From contig CP058647.1 in assembly GCA_014323545.1 (NCBI GenBank), positions 2,644,001 to 2,708,000 on the forward strand: a DNA stretch of 64,000 bases, given 5' to 3'. The DNA is from Hyphobacterium sp. CCMP332. GTDB taxonomy: Bacteria > Bacteroidota > Bacteroidia > Cytophagales > CCMP332. The notes beneath the pieces are model-generated. The model ran no database searches. It saw only the letters and a program-made list of their open reading frames with translations, and had not been told where the DNA came from. Both the position numbers and the translations under genes were made by a program. Positions 33,885-43,808 of this stretch are shown here, one piece after another; within the stretch, counting starts at the first letter, position 1; each line of letters opens with the position of its first letter.

Positions 33885-34406
33885 TCATTTGAAGAACTTT
33901 TCAAGCTCTTCTTCATCCATTTGAATAAATTTTATAAGATTTTCGGCATCATCCCGAAATTCATGATCCGGGTATTTTGCGATGAATAGCTTTAATTGAT
34001 TGATGGCATTAAGGGTGTCGCCCATGTCGTGTAGAGCATTGCCCTGATAAAACAACATCATTGCGCGATTTTTATACTTTGGGTATTCATCATAAATCCT
34101 TTGATACAATCTCGCTGCTTTGGCTTTGTCATTTACCATTCCATCAAATATCTGAGCTGATTTAAATAAATAAGAAGGTGTCAGTGAATCATCCGGGAAT
34201 TTATAGGTGAAAATCTCATATTCTTTTACCGCACCCAGCGCTAACTGAATGCTTGGGTTTTCAGCGGATTCAATGCTCGTTCTGATTTCAGATTCAAAAC
34301 TGTCGATTTTAAGAACATGTTTGTCCCTAATACTCATTTCAGTCTCTTTTTCCTTTGAACAAGCTGCTATACTCAGAAAGGTCAGTAAAAAAATTATTAA
34401 TCTCAT
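33885..34406 (-). CDS. TPR-containing lipoprotein
   Basis: A 173 aa protein with a lipoprotein signal (FLSIAAC, lipidated Cys16). The mature part has TPR-like helices (ALGAVKEYEIFTYKFPDDS, KAARLYQRIYDEYPKYK, AINQLKLFIAKYPDHEFRD), resembling the BamD/YbgF class of envelope TPR proteins. The specific role is unknown. It lies 2 nt downstream of kbl in the same direction and directly abuts cdaA at its 3' end. Confidence 0.8.
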   Translation of the reverse strand: MRLIIFLLTFLSIAACSKEKETEMSIRDKHVLKIDSFESEIRTSIESAENPSIQLALGAVKEYEIFTYKFPDDSLTPSYLFKSAQIFDGMVNDKAKAARLYQRIYDEYPKYKNRAMMLFYQGNALHDMGDTLNAINQLKLFIAKYPDHEFRDDAENLIKFIQMDEEELEKFFK

Positions 34407-34408
34407 AT

Positions 34409-35596
34409 TTATTTAATCACATTTAATTCTTTACCAATTTCAATAAATGCATTTATGGCTGTATCGAGATGTATTCTTTCATGGCCAGCTGAAATTTGAA
34501 CCCTGATTCTGGCCTGGCCTTTTGGCACTACTGGATAGAAAAATCCAATGACGTAAATCCCTTTGTCCAGTAATTTTTCTGCAAATTTTTGTGACAATGG
34601 GGCATCGTACAACATGATGGGGACAATCGGATGCTCTCCGGGTTTCAAGTCAAATCCTGCAGCCTCCATTTTCGATCTAAAATATTTTGTATTTTCTTCC
34701 AGTTTATCCCTCAATGCCGTACTTGCTGAAAGTATGTCAAATACGCGTATAGACGCACCTACGATGGAAGGTGCTAGGGTGTTTGAGAATAAATAGGGTC
34801 TTGATCTTTGTCTTAAAATCTCAATAATCTCTTTTTTCCCCGAAGTAAATCCACCAGAGGCACCGCCCAAGGCTTTACCCAAAGTTCCTGTAATGATATC
34901 GACACGATCCATACAATTTCTGAATTCGTGAACGCCTCTTCCTGTTTTTCCCATAAAACCGGTGGAATGGCATTCGTCCGTTAATACCATTGCCTCGTAT
35001 TTTTCGGCGAGATCACAAATTTTATCTAATTGAGCAATGGTTCCATCCATCGAAAAAACGCCATCCGTTACAATAATCTTCTGCTTACAGGAGGAAGCGT
35101 CTTTTAATTGTTTTTCAAGATCTGCCATATCATTATGTGCGTATCTGAATCTTTGAGCTTTACAAAGCCGAACACCATCAATTATAGAGGCATGATTTAA
35201 AGCATCTGAAATAATGGCATCTTCAGGACCTAAGAGGGGTTCAAAAACACCTCCGTTGGCATCAAAGGCTGCTGCATAAAGGATAGTGTCTTCAGTACCT
35301 AAAAATTCAGATATCTTTTTTTCCAGTTCTTTATGGATATCCTGTGTTCCGCAGATAAAGCGCACGGAAGACAGGCCAAAACCATGGCTGTCTATGCTTT
35401 CTTTGGCTGCCTTGACCACTTCCGGATGAGAGGAAAGCCCGAGATAATTATTGGCGCAGAAGTTAAGTACTATTTTACCATTTGCCTCAATCTCTGCAGC
35501 CTGGGGAGTGCTGATTACTCTTTCTTTTTTGAAAAGTCCCTCATCTTTAATTTTTTGAATTTCTTCCTCTAAAACACCTTTAAATTGACTGTACAT
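34409..35596 (-). CDS. kbl: 2-amino-3-ketobutyrate CoA ligase (glycine C-acetyltransferase)
   Basis: PLP enzyme that splits 2-amino-3-ketobutyrate with CoA into glycine and acetyl-CoA. The PLP lysine is Lys241 in [42 protein letters not shown] and [11 protein letters not shown] are typical. 395 aa matches E. coli Kbl. The substrate is made by threonine dehydrogenase, and such a gene is divergently placed 0.35 kb away, so the pair completes threonine to glycine conversion. Confidence 0.94.
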   Translation of the reverse strand: MYSQFKGVLEEEIQKIKDEGLFKKERVISTPQAAEIEANGKIVLNFCANNYLGLSSHPEVVKAAKESIDSHGFGLSSVRFICGTQDIHKELEKKISEFLGTEDTILYAAAFDANGGVFEPLLGPEDAIISDALNHASIIDGVRLCKAQRFRYAHNDMADLEKQLKDASSCKQKIIVTDGVFSMDGTIAQLDKICDLAEKYEAMVLTDECHSTGFMGKTGRGVHEFRNCMDRVDIITGTLGKALGGASGGFTSGKKEIIEILRQRSRPYLFSNTLAPSIVGASIRVFDILSASTALRDKLEENTKYFRSKMEAAGFDLKPGEHPIVPIMLYDAPLSQKFAEKLLDKGIYVIGFFYPVVPKGQARIRVQISAGHERIHLDTAINAFIEIGKELNVIK

Positions 35597-35844
35597 TATC
35601 GCTTGAATTTAGGTTTAATAATAGGTTTTGGTGATCTATTTAAGGTTGAATCTCTTTCTTCTTCCTTTTTCACCAGTTTATATTTTCTTCTGATTTTATT
35701 GATAAGAAATAGTTTTCTGGCTTCAAAACTTTTTGAATGCATTTTAGAAAATTCTTCTTGCCATAAGGCATTCATCTCCGGTTCATTTTTTTCAAATGAT
35801 TCCTTATCAATTTTCTTACTGATCAGAAAGCTTTCGTAATCCAT
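35596..35844 (-). CDS. Small basic protein of unknown function
   Basis: An 82 aa protein, helical and Lys/Glu-rich ([19 protein letters not shown]), with a basic tail [11 protein letters not shown]. It starts at ATG 35844 and shares one base with the kbl start, so it is translated from the same mRNA. No family recognised. The 97-nt gap 35845-35941 to the divergent dehydrogenase gene holds the promoters. Confidence 0.65.
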   Translation of the reverse strand: MDYESFLISKKIDKESFEKNEPEMNALWQEEFSKMHSKSFEARKLFLINKIRRKYKLVKKEEERDSTLNRSPKPIIKPKFKR

Positions 35845-35941
35845 GAAAATAAAAATCCAAATTTATACAAATTAATAATCGCAATGGAAAGGGATTGTTT
35901 TTTTTAAATAGATTTGCCACGATCAAAATGCTTGCTTCAAT

Positions 35942-36889
35942 ATGAAAAAAATTCTGGTAATAGGGGCCAGCGGCCAAATAGGTTCTGAGCTTGTCACAAA
36001 ATTGCGTGAGATGCACGGAGGTGAAAATGTGGTGGCTGCTGATCTTAAAAAACTTAAGAAATACGAAATAGAGGGGCCTTTTGAAAAACTGGATATATTA
36101 AAAGAAAAGCGAGTTCTAGATCTGATCAAAAAATACGATATCGATGATGTTTACCATCTCGTAGCTGTTTTATCGGCCAAAGGTGAAGACAATCCAATGT
36201 TTGCCTGGAATTTAAATATGAATAGCTTGCTGGAGCTTTTGGAATTTGCGAGGAATGGTATAATAAAGAGAATTTTTTGGCCCAGTTCAATAGCCGTGTT
36301 CGGAACGGATACACCAAAAAACAATACACCTCAAAATACAATAATGAATCCTGATACGGTCTACGGCATTACAAAACTGGCCGGGGAACGTTGGTGTGAA
36401 TACTATTTTAGAAAATTTAATGTGGACGTTAGAAGTCTGCGTTTTCCCGGATTAATAGGTTATAAAAGTTTACCGGGCGGAGGAACTACTGATTATGCAG
36501 TGGATATTTTTCACAGGGCATTAAAAGGAGAAACCTTTGAATGTTTTTTACAAAAGGATACCAGACTGCCCATGATGTTTATGCCGGATGCCATTAATTC
36601 CATATTAAAAATAATGACGGCGAATCATGAAAATGTGAAAATCCGATCGAGTTATAATCTGGCGGCAATGAGTTTCACACCTGAGGAATTGTATTATGAA
36701 ATTAAAAAGCATCGACCTGATTTTGAGATTGATTATAAACCCGACTTCAGACAAAAAATTGCTGATTCCTGGCCTGATTCAATCGATGATACTTCCGCGC
36801 GTGTCGATTGGGATTGGTCGCATGAATATGATTTGGAAAAAATGAGCTCAATTATTCTGGAAAACCTTCCGAAACATTTCAAATTTTAG
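35942..36889 (+). CDS. NAD-dependent epimerase-type L-threonine 3-dehydrogenase
   Basis: A 315 aa short-chain dehydrogenase/epimerase. The Rossmann motif is GASGQIGSEL (residues 8-17); the catalytic triad is Ser115/116 (FWPSSIAVFG), Tyr141 and Lys145 (YGITK). The sequence pattern (GGGTTDYAVDIFHRALKG) fits the UDP-galactose-epimerase-like threonine dehydrogenases rather than the zinc type. It oxidises threonine to 2-amino-3-ketobutyrate, the Kbl substrate, and the divergent kbl supports this call. Confidence 0.88.
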   Translation: MKKILVIGASGQIGSELVTKLREMHGGENVVAADLKKLKKYEIEGPFEKLDILKEKRVLDLIKKYDIDDVYHLVAVLSAKGEDNPMFAWNLNMNSLLELLEFARNGIIKRIFWPSSIAVFGTDTPKNNTPQNTIMNPDTVYGITKLAGERWCEYYFRKFNVDVRSLRFPGLIGYKSLPGGGTTDYAVDIFHRALKGETFECFLQKDTRLPMMFMPDAINSILKIMTANHENVKIRSSYNLAAMSFTPEELYYEIKKHRPDFEIDYKPDFRQKIADSWPDSIDDTSARVDWDWSHEYDLEKMSSIILENLPKHFKF

Positions 36890-37254
36890 TGAATGGCTTC
36901 AGCGTTTTTTCCACTCAGATGAAGTATATCATGTCTTAGTTTTTTGAATCCTTCATCAAGGTTTTTGAAATGGGCCTTATTGCGATTATGACCTTCAATA
37001 TCGAGCATTTCCATTGTTCGAATATCTTCAATTGCCATCTCCGCAAGAAAAGCTTTATGTGATTGAATTGATGTCATTAATTTGTCCAGCAGCCTTCGAT
37101 GGTGATCGAGATCATTTTGGAATTTACCCTCTTTGAGATTGGGGTTTTTCTGGACCAGTTTGGTGAGAAAAGTTATCTCGGTTTTTAATAGTTCAATTTC
37201 GGCTATCCATTCTCTATGGTCCTTGTGGATCTGGTTTAGTTTTCCGGTTATCAT
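36886..37254 (-). CDS. His-rich helical protein of unknown function
   Basis: A 122 aa all-helical protein with at least ten His residues, many spaced along the helices (HKDH, DHHRRLLD, HKAFL, HNRNKAHF, RHDILHLS). The layout recalls four-helix metal-binding or hemerythrin-like proteins but no known signature fits. It overlaps the threonine dehydrogenase gene by 4 nt at the 3' ends. Confidence 0.65.
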   Translation of the reverse strand: MITGKLNQIHKDHREWIAEIELLKTEITFLTKLVQKNPNLKEGKFQNDLDHHRRLLDKLMTSIQSHKAFLAEMAIEDIRTMEMLDIEGHNRNKAHFKNLDEGFKKLRHDILHLSGKNAEAIH

Positions 37255-37350
37255 GACTTGTTTTATTTTGGTCTAACATTTGATTAAAATTTTGTAAGAG
37301 GATTAAGTTAGTTTTTTTCCGACGAATTCGAAAGTTATTTGAATGGAATT

Positions 37351-39924
37351 TTATTCTTTATCCAATAATTCTCCACAACCCAAATTGGCAGCCTGATCTG
37401 CAGTGATTAAAGTTTTATCAAGTTCAAATCCATTTGAATCCAATAGTTTCAATAGGAAAAGATCTATTTCTTCATAATGCTTGAATGCGAGATAATTTTG
37501 AATTTCACCTCTTCTACCTATAAGCGGATAGAGCATAAAATATTCCGGATAGATGTTTTCATTTTTCACGGTATTGTAAAAGCCATATCCGTTGACAGTC
37601 TCATAGATTAGATGATTGTTTCCAAGTCCATCCTTCCAAATTCTATACCTCAAAGCATTAATGCCTAATTGCTCAAATTCTGCTTTTTCATTTAGTTTCA
37701 TGAGTTTCCAGCTGAAATCCTGGTTAAATAAAACCAAACTGTCATTAAGGACTGCCAAATCTTTCGCTTGAGCGATTTCTTTATTTTTTGTATTATATAA
37801 TTTCAACTCAGCATTTAATTGCACTGTAAAAAATGGGAATTTCAAATCCATGAGTTTCAGTGAAGAAGTAAATCTGCACGGAATATAGATGGATTTCTCT
37901 GGATGAATCAGCCCGAACCTGTTGTTCTTATAAAGCGCAAGTGCACCTTCAAAATAGTTGGATATGGCATCGAATTCAGGTTTTAATATTTCTTTACCTT
38001 CAAAATTGTACAATCCGTATTTAGCCTTTTTGCTGACCCTAATCGCATTGGAATCGAAGACTTTTATTTCATCCCATTCGAGTGGAATAATTGTGTCACC
38101 AAGCGCGCTTATCAGTCCAAAATTATTGTCACTGCCTACAACAAAACAAAACGTGTCTACATCATTTATTTTATAAATCTGAGTGTTGATAACATCGTAT
38201 TGTACAATTGGAAATCTGGCTCTCTTATTATAAATATATACACTGTCTGATATGAAAAACTTTTTATAATAGCTGTTAAAGCTTTCAAATAAATCGACAC
38301 TCAAGGTATCTGAATAAAAAAAACATTTCCAGAGAGAGTCCGATTTAAAAGAGTAACCACTTTGGTCAAAATAAATTTCTGTTTCGCTTTCGGAAAGCAA
38401 GTTGATTTCATTGTCATATAATTTGTATTTCTTTTGATCAAAAGTTTGAATAAAATTTTCCGATTCGGAAACCAGCTTAAAGCTGTAATCAATAAGTGTG
38501 TCTAAAACATTATTTAGGAGAAAGGTATTGGCTATAGTGCCTGTAAATAATCTGCCGAATTCGCTGCGGTAGACGGTATCATAAACAAATTTCAATTTTG
38601 GTATATCGGGCCAATTCAGAAATTCACTTCCTTTTACAATGGCCCATTTCTTATCTTTTTTTAAAGCGCAGAGCCCTTTTCCAATATCGAAAATTTGATC
38701 GTACGCAATCTCCGACAGAAGTTTTCCGTTTTTTGCCGCCAGGGCTTTATTTCCGTCCAATTGGACAGAAATAAATGTGTCGTTCAATACCTCAAAGCCA
38801 TCGTATAAAGCATTGCAGATTCTAAAACCCGAAACATGTACAAGGCCTTTTTTTAATCCGTTGGAATAAATGTAAATATCATTTTCAAGCTTTTCCAAAT
38901 CGTGAAAAAGAGGCGGAATCCGGCCTTCTCCCCTGCTGTTGGCCAATCCCCATTTATCCGATTTTGAATAGATGATATAGGGCTGCCTATAAGGATTACA
39001 TGCAAAATGATTTTTAACTGAGTCGATATCTAATTTAAACAGACTGTCCTGCGTATTTATTAACAAGTAGGACGATTTATCCTTTTGAGGAAACAAAAAG
39101 ATGGGTTCGATGCTGTCATAGTTTTCTTTTTTATGTCTGATCCAAAGTTTGGCTTCATCTACTTTAAAGGAATTTGGAAAAGCAGTTATAAAATTTTCAA
39201 ATGAAGATGTCCTGTTATCAAGCGTGTAGAGTTCAAATACTTTTTCTATGGCTTTTTCCTTATAAGGCGAGTGAGGGAATTTTTTTATAAAATTTTCATA
39301 GGAGATTTTATGTTGATCGCGGGTATGCGTTTCATATAATAACAACTCATAAATTTCTCTGGCCTCTTCAATTTGTTTTGAGTCGGGGTATTTCTCTATA
39401 AAATTTTTATAGGCCAAATAGGTATTTTCCCTTTTGGCTTTATAAAATGCGCATGAATCCCTCAACTCTTTGGCTTTGGTGTAAAATCTTGAAGTTGGAA
39501 AATTATTCAGGTAGTCAATAAATGTTTTTTCACTGGCATATTTTTTTGCTTCAAAAAACCCAAGACTGTCAATTTCCTCAATCAAGGTTTTAAAAGGATC
39601 AGAATCTTCTGATTTTCGGATGACAAATGATTTTTCCCAGCTTATTGATTTCATCCAAACGGAATCTCCAATATGTGCCCATTTGATTGCAGAATCGAGT
39701 TCTCTAAAAGGGCTTCCGTCTTTCTTAAAGTGGAGGACATGAACATATGCCTTCAATGCACCATGTGTGTTGTCTTTTTTTATTTGACTTAAGTGAAAAG
39801 AAGCCCGATCAAATTGCCCCTTGTCTATTTTTTTTAATGTCCTTATGTAAGGGTTTAATATCGTGCAGCTGTTTAATGCGAGGATTATCAAAAACGACGA
39901 TATACATGCCTTTCTATAATTCAT
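37351..39924 (-). CDS. Large WG-repeat lipoprotein
   Basis: An 857 aa protein with a lipoprotein signal (LIILALNSC, Cys20). Residues about 100-265 contain TPR-like helical repeats (TYLAYKNFIEKYPDSKQIEEA, HKISYENFIKKFPHSPYKE). Residues about 290-840 hold degenerate WG repeats (SDKWGLANSRGEG, DKKWAIVKGSEF, DNNFGLISALGDT, KAKYGLYNFEGKE, NNRFGLIHPEKS). WG proteins of Bacteroidota are surface or periplasmic and of unknown function. It is the only gene on its transcript as far as visible; 93 nt upstream to the next gene hold no obvious motif. Confidence 0.84.
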   Translation of the reverse strand: MNYRKACISSFLIILALNSCTILNPYIRTLKKIDKGQFDRASFHLSQIKKDNTHGALKAYVHVLHFKKDGSPFRELDSAIKWAHIGDSVWMKSISWEKSFVIRKSEDSDPFKTLIEEIDSLGFFEAKKYASEKTFIDYLNNFPTSRFYTKAKELRDSCAFYKAKRENTYLAYKNFIEKYPDSKQIEEAREIYELLLYETHTRDQHKISYENFIKKFPHSPYKEKAIEKVFELYTLDNRTSSFENFITAFPNSFKVDEAKLWIRHKKENYDSIEPIFLFPQKDKSSYLLINTQDSLFKLDIDSVKNHFACNPYRQPYIIYSKSDKWGLANSRGEGRIPPLFHDLEKLENDIYIYSNGLKKGLVHVSGFRICNALYDGFEVLNDTFISVQLDGNKALAAKNGKLLSEIAYDQIFDIGKGLCALKKDKKWAIVKGSEFLNWPDIPKLKFVYDTVYRSEFGRLFTGTIANTFLLNNVLDTLIDYSFKLVSESENFIQTFDQKKYKLYDNEINLLSESETEIYFDQSGYSFKSDSLWKCFFYSDTLSVDLFESFNSYYKKFFISDSVYIYNKRARFPIVQYDVINTQIYKINDVDTFCFVVGSDNNFGLISALGDTIIPLEWDEIKVFDSNAIRVSKKAKYGLYNFEGKEILKPEFDAISNYFEGALALYKNNRFGLIHPEKSIYIPCRFTSSLKLMDLKFPFFTVQLNAELKLYNTKNKEIAQAKDLAVLNDSLVLFNQDFSWKLMKLNEKAEFEQLGINALRYRIWKDGLGNNHLIYETVNGYGFYNTVKNENIYPEYFMLYPLIGRRGEIQNYLAFKHYEEIDLFLLKLLDSNGFELDKTLITADQAANLGCGELLDKE

Positions 39925-40017
39925 TAAAAAATCTAGCTTTATTAAATAGCTTTATATAGAATTTACAAAAATTCCCTATTTTCATTGCCCATTTGATTAT
40001 TCAATCAAGAAACAAAT

Positions 40018-40593
40018 ATGAATGACTTTTATGACCTTTTTTTAATCGGCTTCAACTATTTATATAGCTTAGAAGCACTGCCACATATTGCTTTGATTTT
40101 GGCATTTTTTGCCATACTCAAAGTTACGGATTTCAAAAAAGGCTTTATCATACTCTTTAGTTTTTCTACCGGAATCCTGGTAAATATCCTGCTTTTGGGA
40201 TTTAAAATATTTACGATTGAAAACAATATTTGGTTGGCAATTATTACTGCCTCCACCTTGCTTTTTGCCTTATGGAATTTCGGTCTGAGTCCGGATAAAT
40301 TTCGTCGGAGAAAATCTAATATGAGCTCTCGATATCTTATAGCTTTCATTCTTGGTCTTATCCACGGTATATACATTTACTTCCTGCAATACGATCTTTT
40401 TATCAACGATCCGCTTATTCCGGTTTTTGGATATTGGACGGGCCTTTTTTTATCTCTTTTCCTGATCCTATTTATCAACTTTTTTGTTCTTTGGTTGTTA
40501 TCTAATCTCCTCAGAGTTAGGGATGAAAGCTGGTTACAGGTAGTAACTGGAATTTCAATAGGATTAGCAATAAGTATTTATTTAACTTTTTAA
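40018..40593 (+). CDS. HupE/UreJ-like membrane protein
   Basis: A 191 aa integral membrane protein with about six helices. Its arrangement (short N-terminal helix, then PHIALILAFFAILKVTDFKKG, later LIAFILGLIHGIYIYFLQ) parallels HupE/UreJ-type proteins of Bacteroidota, which are predicted nickel or cobalt permeases. The normal histidines of the family are only partly kept, so it is a diverged member at best. It lies 10 nt before dps and is probably co-transcribed, hinting at metal handling. Confidence 0.6.
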   Translation: MNDFYDLFLIGFNYLYSLEALPHIALILAFFAILKVTDFKKGFIILFSFSTGILVNILLLGFKIFTIENNIWLAIITASTLLFALWNFGLSPDKFRRRKSNMSSRYLIAFILGLIHGIYIYFLQYDLFINDPLIPVFGYWTGLFLSLFLILFINFFVLWLLSNLLRVRDESWLQVVTGISIGLAISIYLTF

Positions 40594-40603
40594 AATTACA
40601 GGA

Positions 40604-41047
40604 ATGAACAAGTCGCAGGCCGTTGTAGAAAAATTAAACATTTTATTGTCAAGTGAAATGCTCTATTACCAAAACGTAAGAGGCTATCACTGGAATATCA
40701 AAGGACCACAGTTTTTTGAATTGCACATGAAATTTGAAGAATTGTATAATGAAGCTGCAGCTTTTGCAGATGAAGTAGCTGAAAGAATCTTAATGTTAAA
40801 AGGGAAGCCTTTACATACCTATTCCGATTTTCTCAAACATTCCATCGTCAAAGAAACTTCCAATGTTTCCAAGGATTCAGAATGTGTTAAAAATGTAGTT
40901 CAACACAGCGAAAAATTACTGGCACTGGTCAATGAAATTCTTGAAATGGCCACTTCAAATGAAGACGAAGGCACCATGAATCTTATGAGCGATCAGGTAA
41001 ATGTTATCGAAGCCAGATTGTGGATGTTTAGTTCCTGGTTGGCTTAA
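40604..41047 (+). CDS. dps: Dps-family ferritin-like protein
   Basis: A 147 aa Dps/ferritin-like protein. The ferroxidase ligands are in the first conserved block (NVRGYHWNIKGPQFFELH) and the second (FEELYNEAAAFADEVAERI), as in Dps miniferritins. Dps dodecamers store iron and protect DNA from peroxide. A Lys-rich N-terminal DNA-binding tail is absent, so DNA binding is uncertain. Second gene after the HupE-like gene. Confidence 0.93.
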   Translation: MNKSQAVVEKLNILLSSEMLYYQNVRGYHWNIKGPQFFELHMKFEELYNEAAAFADEVAERILMLKGKPLHTYSDFLKHSIVKETSNVSKDSECVKNVVQHSEKLLALVNEILEMATSNEDEGTMNLMSDQVNVIEARLWMFSSWLA

Positions 41048-41049
41048 GA

Positions 41050-41646
41050 TTACAGGTATTGAACCAAAAGAATTTGCACAATACCAATTAAAAAGCCCAG
41101 AACGGCACCAACTAATTCGATAAATCTGAATTCTTTTTTGAGAATTGCAAAGAGAAGCTCCTCCAGTTTTTCCGATGAAAATGATGCGACTTTTTCACTG
41201 ACCATTATTTCAATATTGAGGTCTTGTTCAATTTTATCGACGTAGTTGTTTACGATCATCGGTAAAATAGATTCAATCTCATTGGTAAGCACATTTTTGA
41301 TTTTTTGAATCGTGTTGTCATTTAAGAACATACTTAGCATGGGGAAATTTTCCTTGAGCTTTGTTTGTAAAAATGTTTCAAGATGTGCTTCTATAGTTTT
41401 GTGGATAGTTGCCATTGCTGCGGGATCATCTAAACTTTTTTTGATATCGTCGAAATGGACGAGGTTATTGGCCACCACATTTCCCAATCTTTCAGCTAAT
41501 ACATTTTGCCTTTTCGGAAAAATGCCCTGCAACTTATAGAAACCCAGATCTATTGGGTTTTTAGGATGAAAGAGCATTTTAATAGCCAGAAAATTGGTGA
41601 ACCATCCAATTAAGGCTGCAATGATTGGTAATAAATAAATACTCAT
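41050..41646 (-). CDS. DUF445 family membrane protein
   Basis: A 198 aa protein with membrane helices at both ends (residues 3-22 and 178-197) and the DUF445 pattern GWFTNFLAIKMLFHPKNP, LQGIFPKRQNVLAERLG. The central part is helical. Function unknown. It starts 1 nt after the metG stop and is co-transcribed with it. Confidence 0.85.
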   Translation of the reverse strand: MSIYLLPIIAALIGWFTNFLAIKMLFHPKNPIDLGFYKLQGIFPKRQNVLAERLGNVVANNLVHFDDIKKSLDDPAAMATIHKTIEAHLETFLQTKLKENFPMLSMFLNDNTIQKIKNVLTNEIESILPMIVNNYVDKIEQDLNIEIMVSEKVASFSSEKLEELLFAILKKEFRFIELVGAVLGFLIGIVQILLVQYL

Positions 41647-41647
41647 A

Positions 41648-43705
41648 TCACGAAATTCGGGAACCTGGATTTAGTTCGCCTTTTGGAGCAACAAAATATA
41701 ACTCACCTTTGTCATTTTCTGCCATCAGAATCATTCCCTGGGACTCTATGCCTTTAATTTTTCTCGGTGCAAGGTTGACCAAAATCAGCACGTCCATTCC
41801 GATTATTTTTTCCGGTTCAAAATATTCTGCGATGCCCGAAACTACGGTTCTCTGATCTATCCCCGTGTCTACCTTAATTTGAAGTAGTTTTTTAGTTTTC
41901 GCTACTTTTTCAGCAGCCAAAATTTTAGCTACGCGGATGTCCATTTTGGTAAAATCTTCAAAACTCACCTCAGGTTTGGAGGCTTCAATATTTACTTCAG
42001 ATTGATTGTCCATTTTAGTTTGCTCTAGTTTTTGGATTTGTTTTTCGATGGCCTCATCTTCAATTTTTTCGAAAAGGAGTGAAGCTTTGTTGATAGAACT
42101 GCCGGATTCAATAAGAGGAAACTTTTTTGAAGAATCCCATTCTTGGAGCTTTAGATTAAGCATTTCGCCAAGTTGGTTAGAACTAAAGGGAAGAAAAGGG
42201 GCAGAAAGAATTTTTAATGATGCTGCAATTTGCAGGGAGAGATAGATAATTGTTTTTACCCTTTCCTCATCCGTCTTGATCAATTTCCAGGGTTCATTAT
42301 CGGCCAGGTATTTATTACCTAGACGCGCAAGATCCATCAATTTGGAAAGGGCATCTCTGAATTTAAATTCTTCAAGTGATTTTTCAATTTCCGATGGGAA
42401 ATTTTTTAGCCTTGAGATTACCTCTTGATCTCCCGTATTCAAGTCCCCGACATTTGGGACAAGACCATCAAAATATTTATGCGTTAAGACAAGCGTTCTA
42501 TTTATGAAATTGCCATATATAGCAACTAATTCGCTGTTATTTCTTAGTTGAAATTCCTTCCAGGTAAAATCATTGTCTTTAGTTTCCGGGGCATTGGCCG
42601 TTAAAGAATATCTCAATACATCCTGCTTACCGGGAAAATCTTCCAGATATTCATGAAGCCATACCGCCCAATTTCTGGATGTTGAAATTTTCTGTCCTTC
42701 CAGATTCAAAAATTCATTGGCAGGTACATTATCGGGGAGAATATAAGAGCCTTCGGCTTTTAAAATAGTAGGGAAAATGATACAATGAAATACAATATTG
42801 TCTTTTCCAATGAAATGTATCAATCTGGTCTCCTCATCTTTCCAGTAATCTTCCCAGTTTTTATTGTTGGCTTCAGCCCATTCGCGAGTGGCAGAAATGT
42901 AACCGATCGGAGCATCAAACCACACATAAAGAACTTTTCCTTCAGCCCCTTCCAGGGGTACCTGAACACCCCAATCTAAATCCCTGGTCATGGCTCGCGC
43001 TTGCAGACCGCCATCCAACCATGACTTGCACTGCCCATACACATTTGATTTCCATTCCTTATGCTCTTCTAAAATCCATTTTTTTAACCAATTTTCGTAC
43101 TTATCCATTGGAAGAAACCAATGACGCGTTTTTTTCAGTTCGGGTTTTTTTCCGCTTAAAGTAGAAACAGGATTTTTTAAGTCTCTGGGGTTTAAGGAAC
43201 TTCCACAGTTTTCGCATTGATCTCCATAGGCTTCCGAATAGGAACAAATAGGACAAATCCCTTTAATATAGCGGTCGGCCAGGAACTGTTTGGCTTCACT
43301 GTCGTAATACTGCTCAGATTCTGTTTCTTCAAACACCCCTTTTTCATAGAGCGTTTTAAAAAATTCTGCTGCTGTTTCATTATGAACCGGAGAGGATGTT
43401 CTTGAATACATGTCAAAGCTTATGCCCAGATCGTCGAGACTCTTTTTAATGATATTGTGATATCTGTCGATTATCATTTTTGGACTGAGTCCTTCTTTTC
43501 TGGCGCGCATTGTTATGGCCATTCCGTGTTCATCCGAACCACATATAAAAGCCACATCTCGTTTTTTTAGACGAAGAAATCGCGCATAGATATCTGATGG
43601 AATATATACTCCTGCAAGATGGCCAATGTGAATAGGGCCATTGGCATAAGGCAAAGCTGCAGTTATTGTATGACGCTTGAAATTTTTGTTTGACATTTGA
43701 GTCAT
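41648..43705 (-). CDS. metG: Methionyl-tRNA synthetase
   Basis: Class I synthetase charging tRNA-Met. HIGH motif in PIHIGHLAG; zinc knuckle [22 protein letters not shown] position is KISTS ([11 protein letters not shown]). The C-terminal 110 residues are a tRNA-binding domain ([17 protein letters not shown], ending in a region with [15 protein letters not shown]), fused as in E. coli MetG. 685 aa is normal for that type. Two ATGs (43705, 43699) are possible. A TAAATTTG element lies 11 nt upstream. Confidence 0.96.
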   Translation of the reverse strand: MTQMSNKNFKRHTITAALPYANGPIHIGHLAGVYIPSDIYARFLRLKKRDVAFICGSDEHGMAITMRARKEGLSPKMIIDRYHNIIKKSLDDLGISFDMYSRTSSPVHNETAAEFFKTLYEKGVFEETESEQYYDSEAKQFLADRYIKGICPICSYSEAYGDQCENCGSSLNPRDLKNPVSTLSGKKPELKKTRHWFLPMDKYENWLKKWILEEHKEWKSNVYGQCKSWLDGGLQARAMTRDLDWGVQVPLEGAEGKVLYVWFDAPIGYISATREWAEANNKNWEDYWKDEETRLIHFIGKDNIVFHCIIFPTILKAEGSYILPDNVPANEFLNLEGQKISTSRNWAVWLHEYLEDFPGKQDVLRYSLTANAPETKDNDFTWKEFQLRNNSELVAIYGNFINRTLVLTHKYFDGLVPNVGDLNTGDQEVISRLKNFPSEIEKSLEEFKFRDALSKLMDLARLGNKYLADNEPWKLIKTDEERVKTIIYLSLQIAASLKILSAPFLPFSSNQLGEMLNLKLQEWDSSKKFPLIESGSSINKASLLFEKIEDEAIEKQIQKLEQTKMDNQSEVNIEASKPEVSFEDFTKMDIRVAKILAAEKVAKTKKLLQIKVDTGIDQRTVVSGIAEYFEPEKIIGMDVLILVNLAPRKIKGIESQGMILMAENDKGELYFVAPKGELNPGSRIS

Positions 43706-43716
43706 TTTGAGGCTGC

Positions 43717-43724
43717 AAATTTAT
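43717..43724 (-). promoter_or_regulatory. -7 element of metG
   Basis: TAAATTTG on the minus strand fits TAnnTTTG, 11 nt before the first metG ATG. Confidence 0.5.
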
Positions 43725-43808
43725 AAAGTTTAAAGGCTTTATTGACATCTTTATTTTTTGCACTTGTTTTATTAAGTAAGGGAAATAGAAAAAACGTAAT
43801 TTGCATAA

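Noticed and set aside
41648-43705. KISTS in place of KMSKS in MetG as a damaged active site
   Set aside because: I recall KxSTS forms as normal in MetG of this phylum, and all other motifs are intact.
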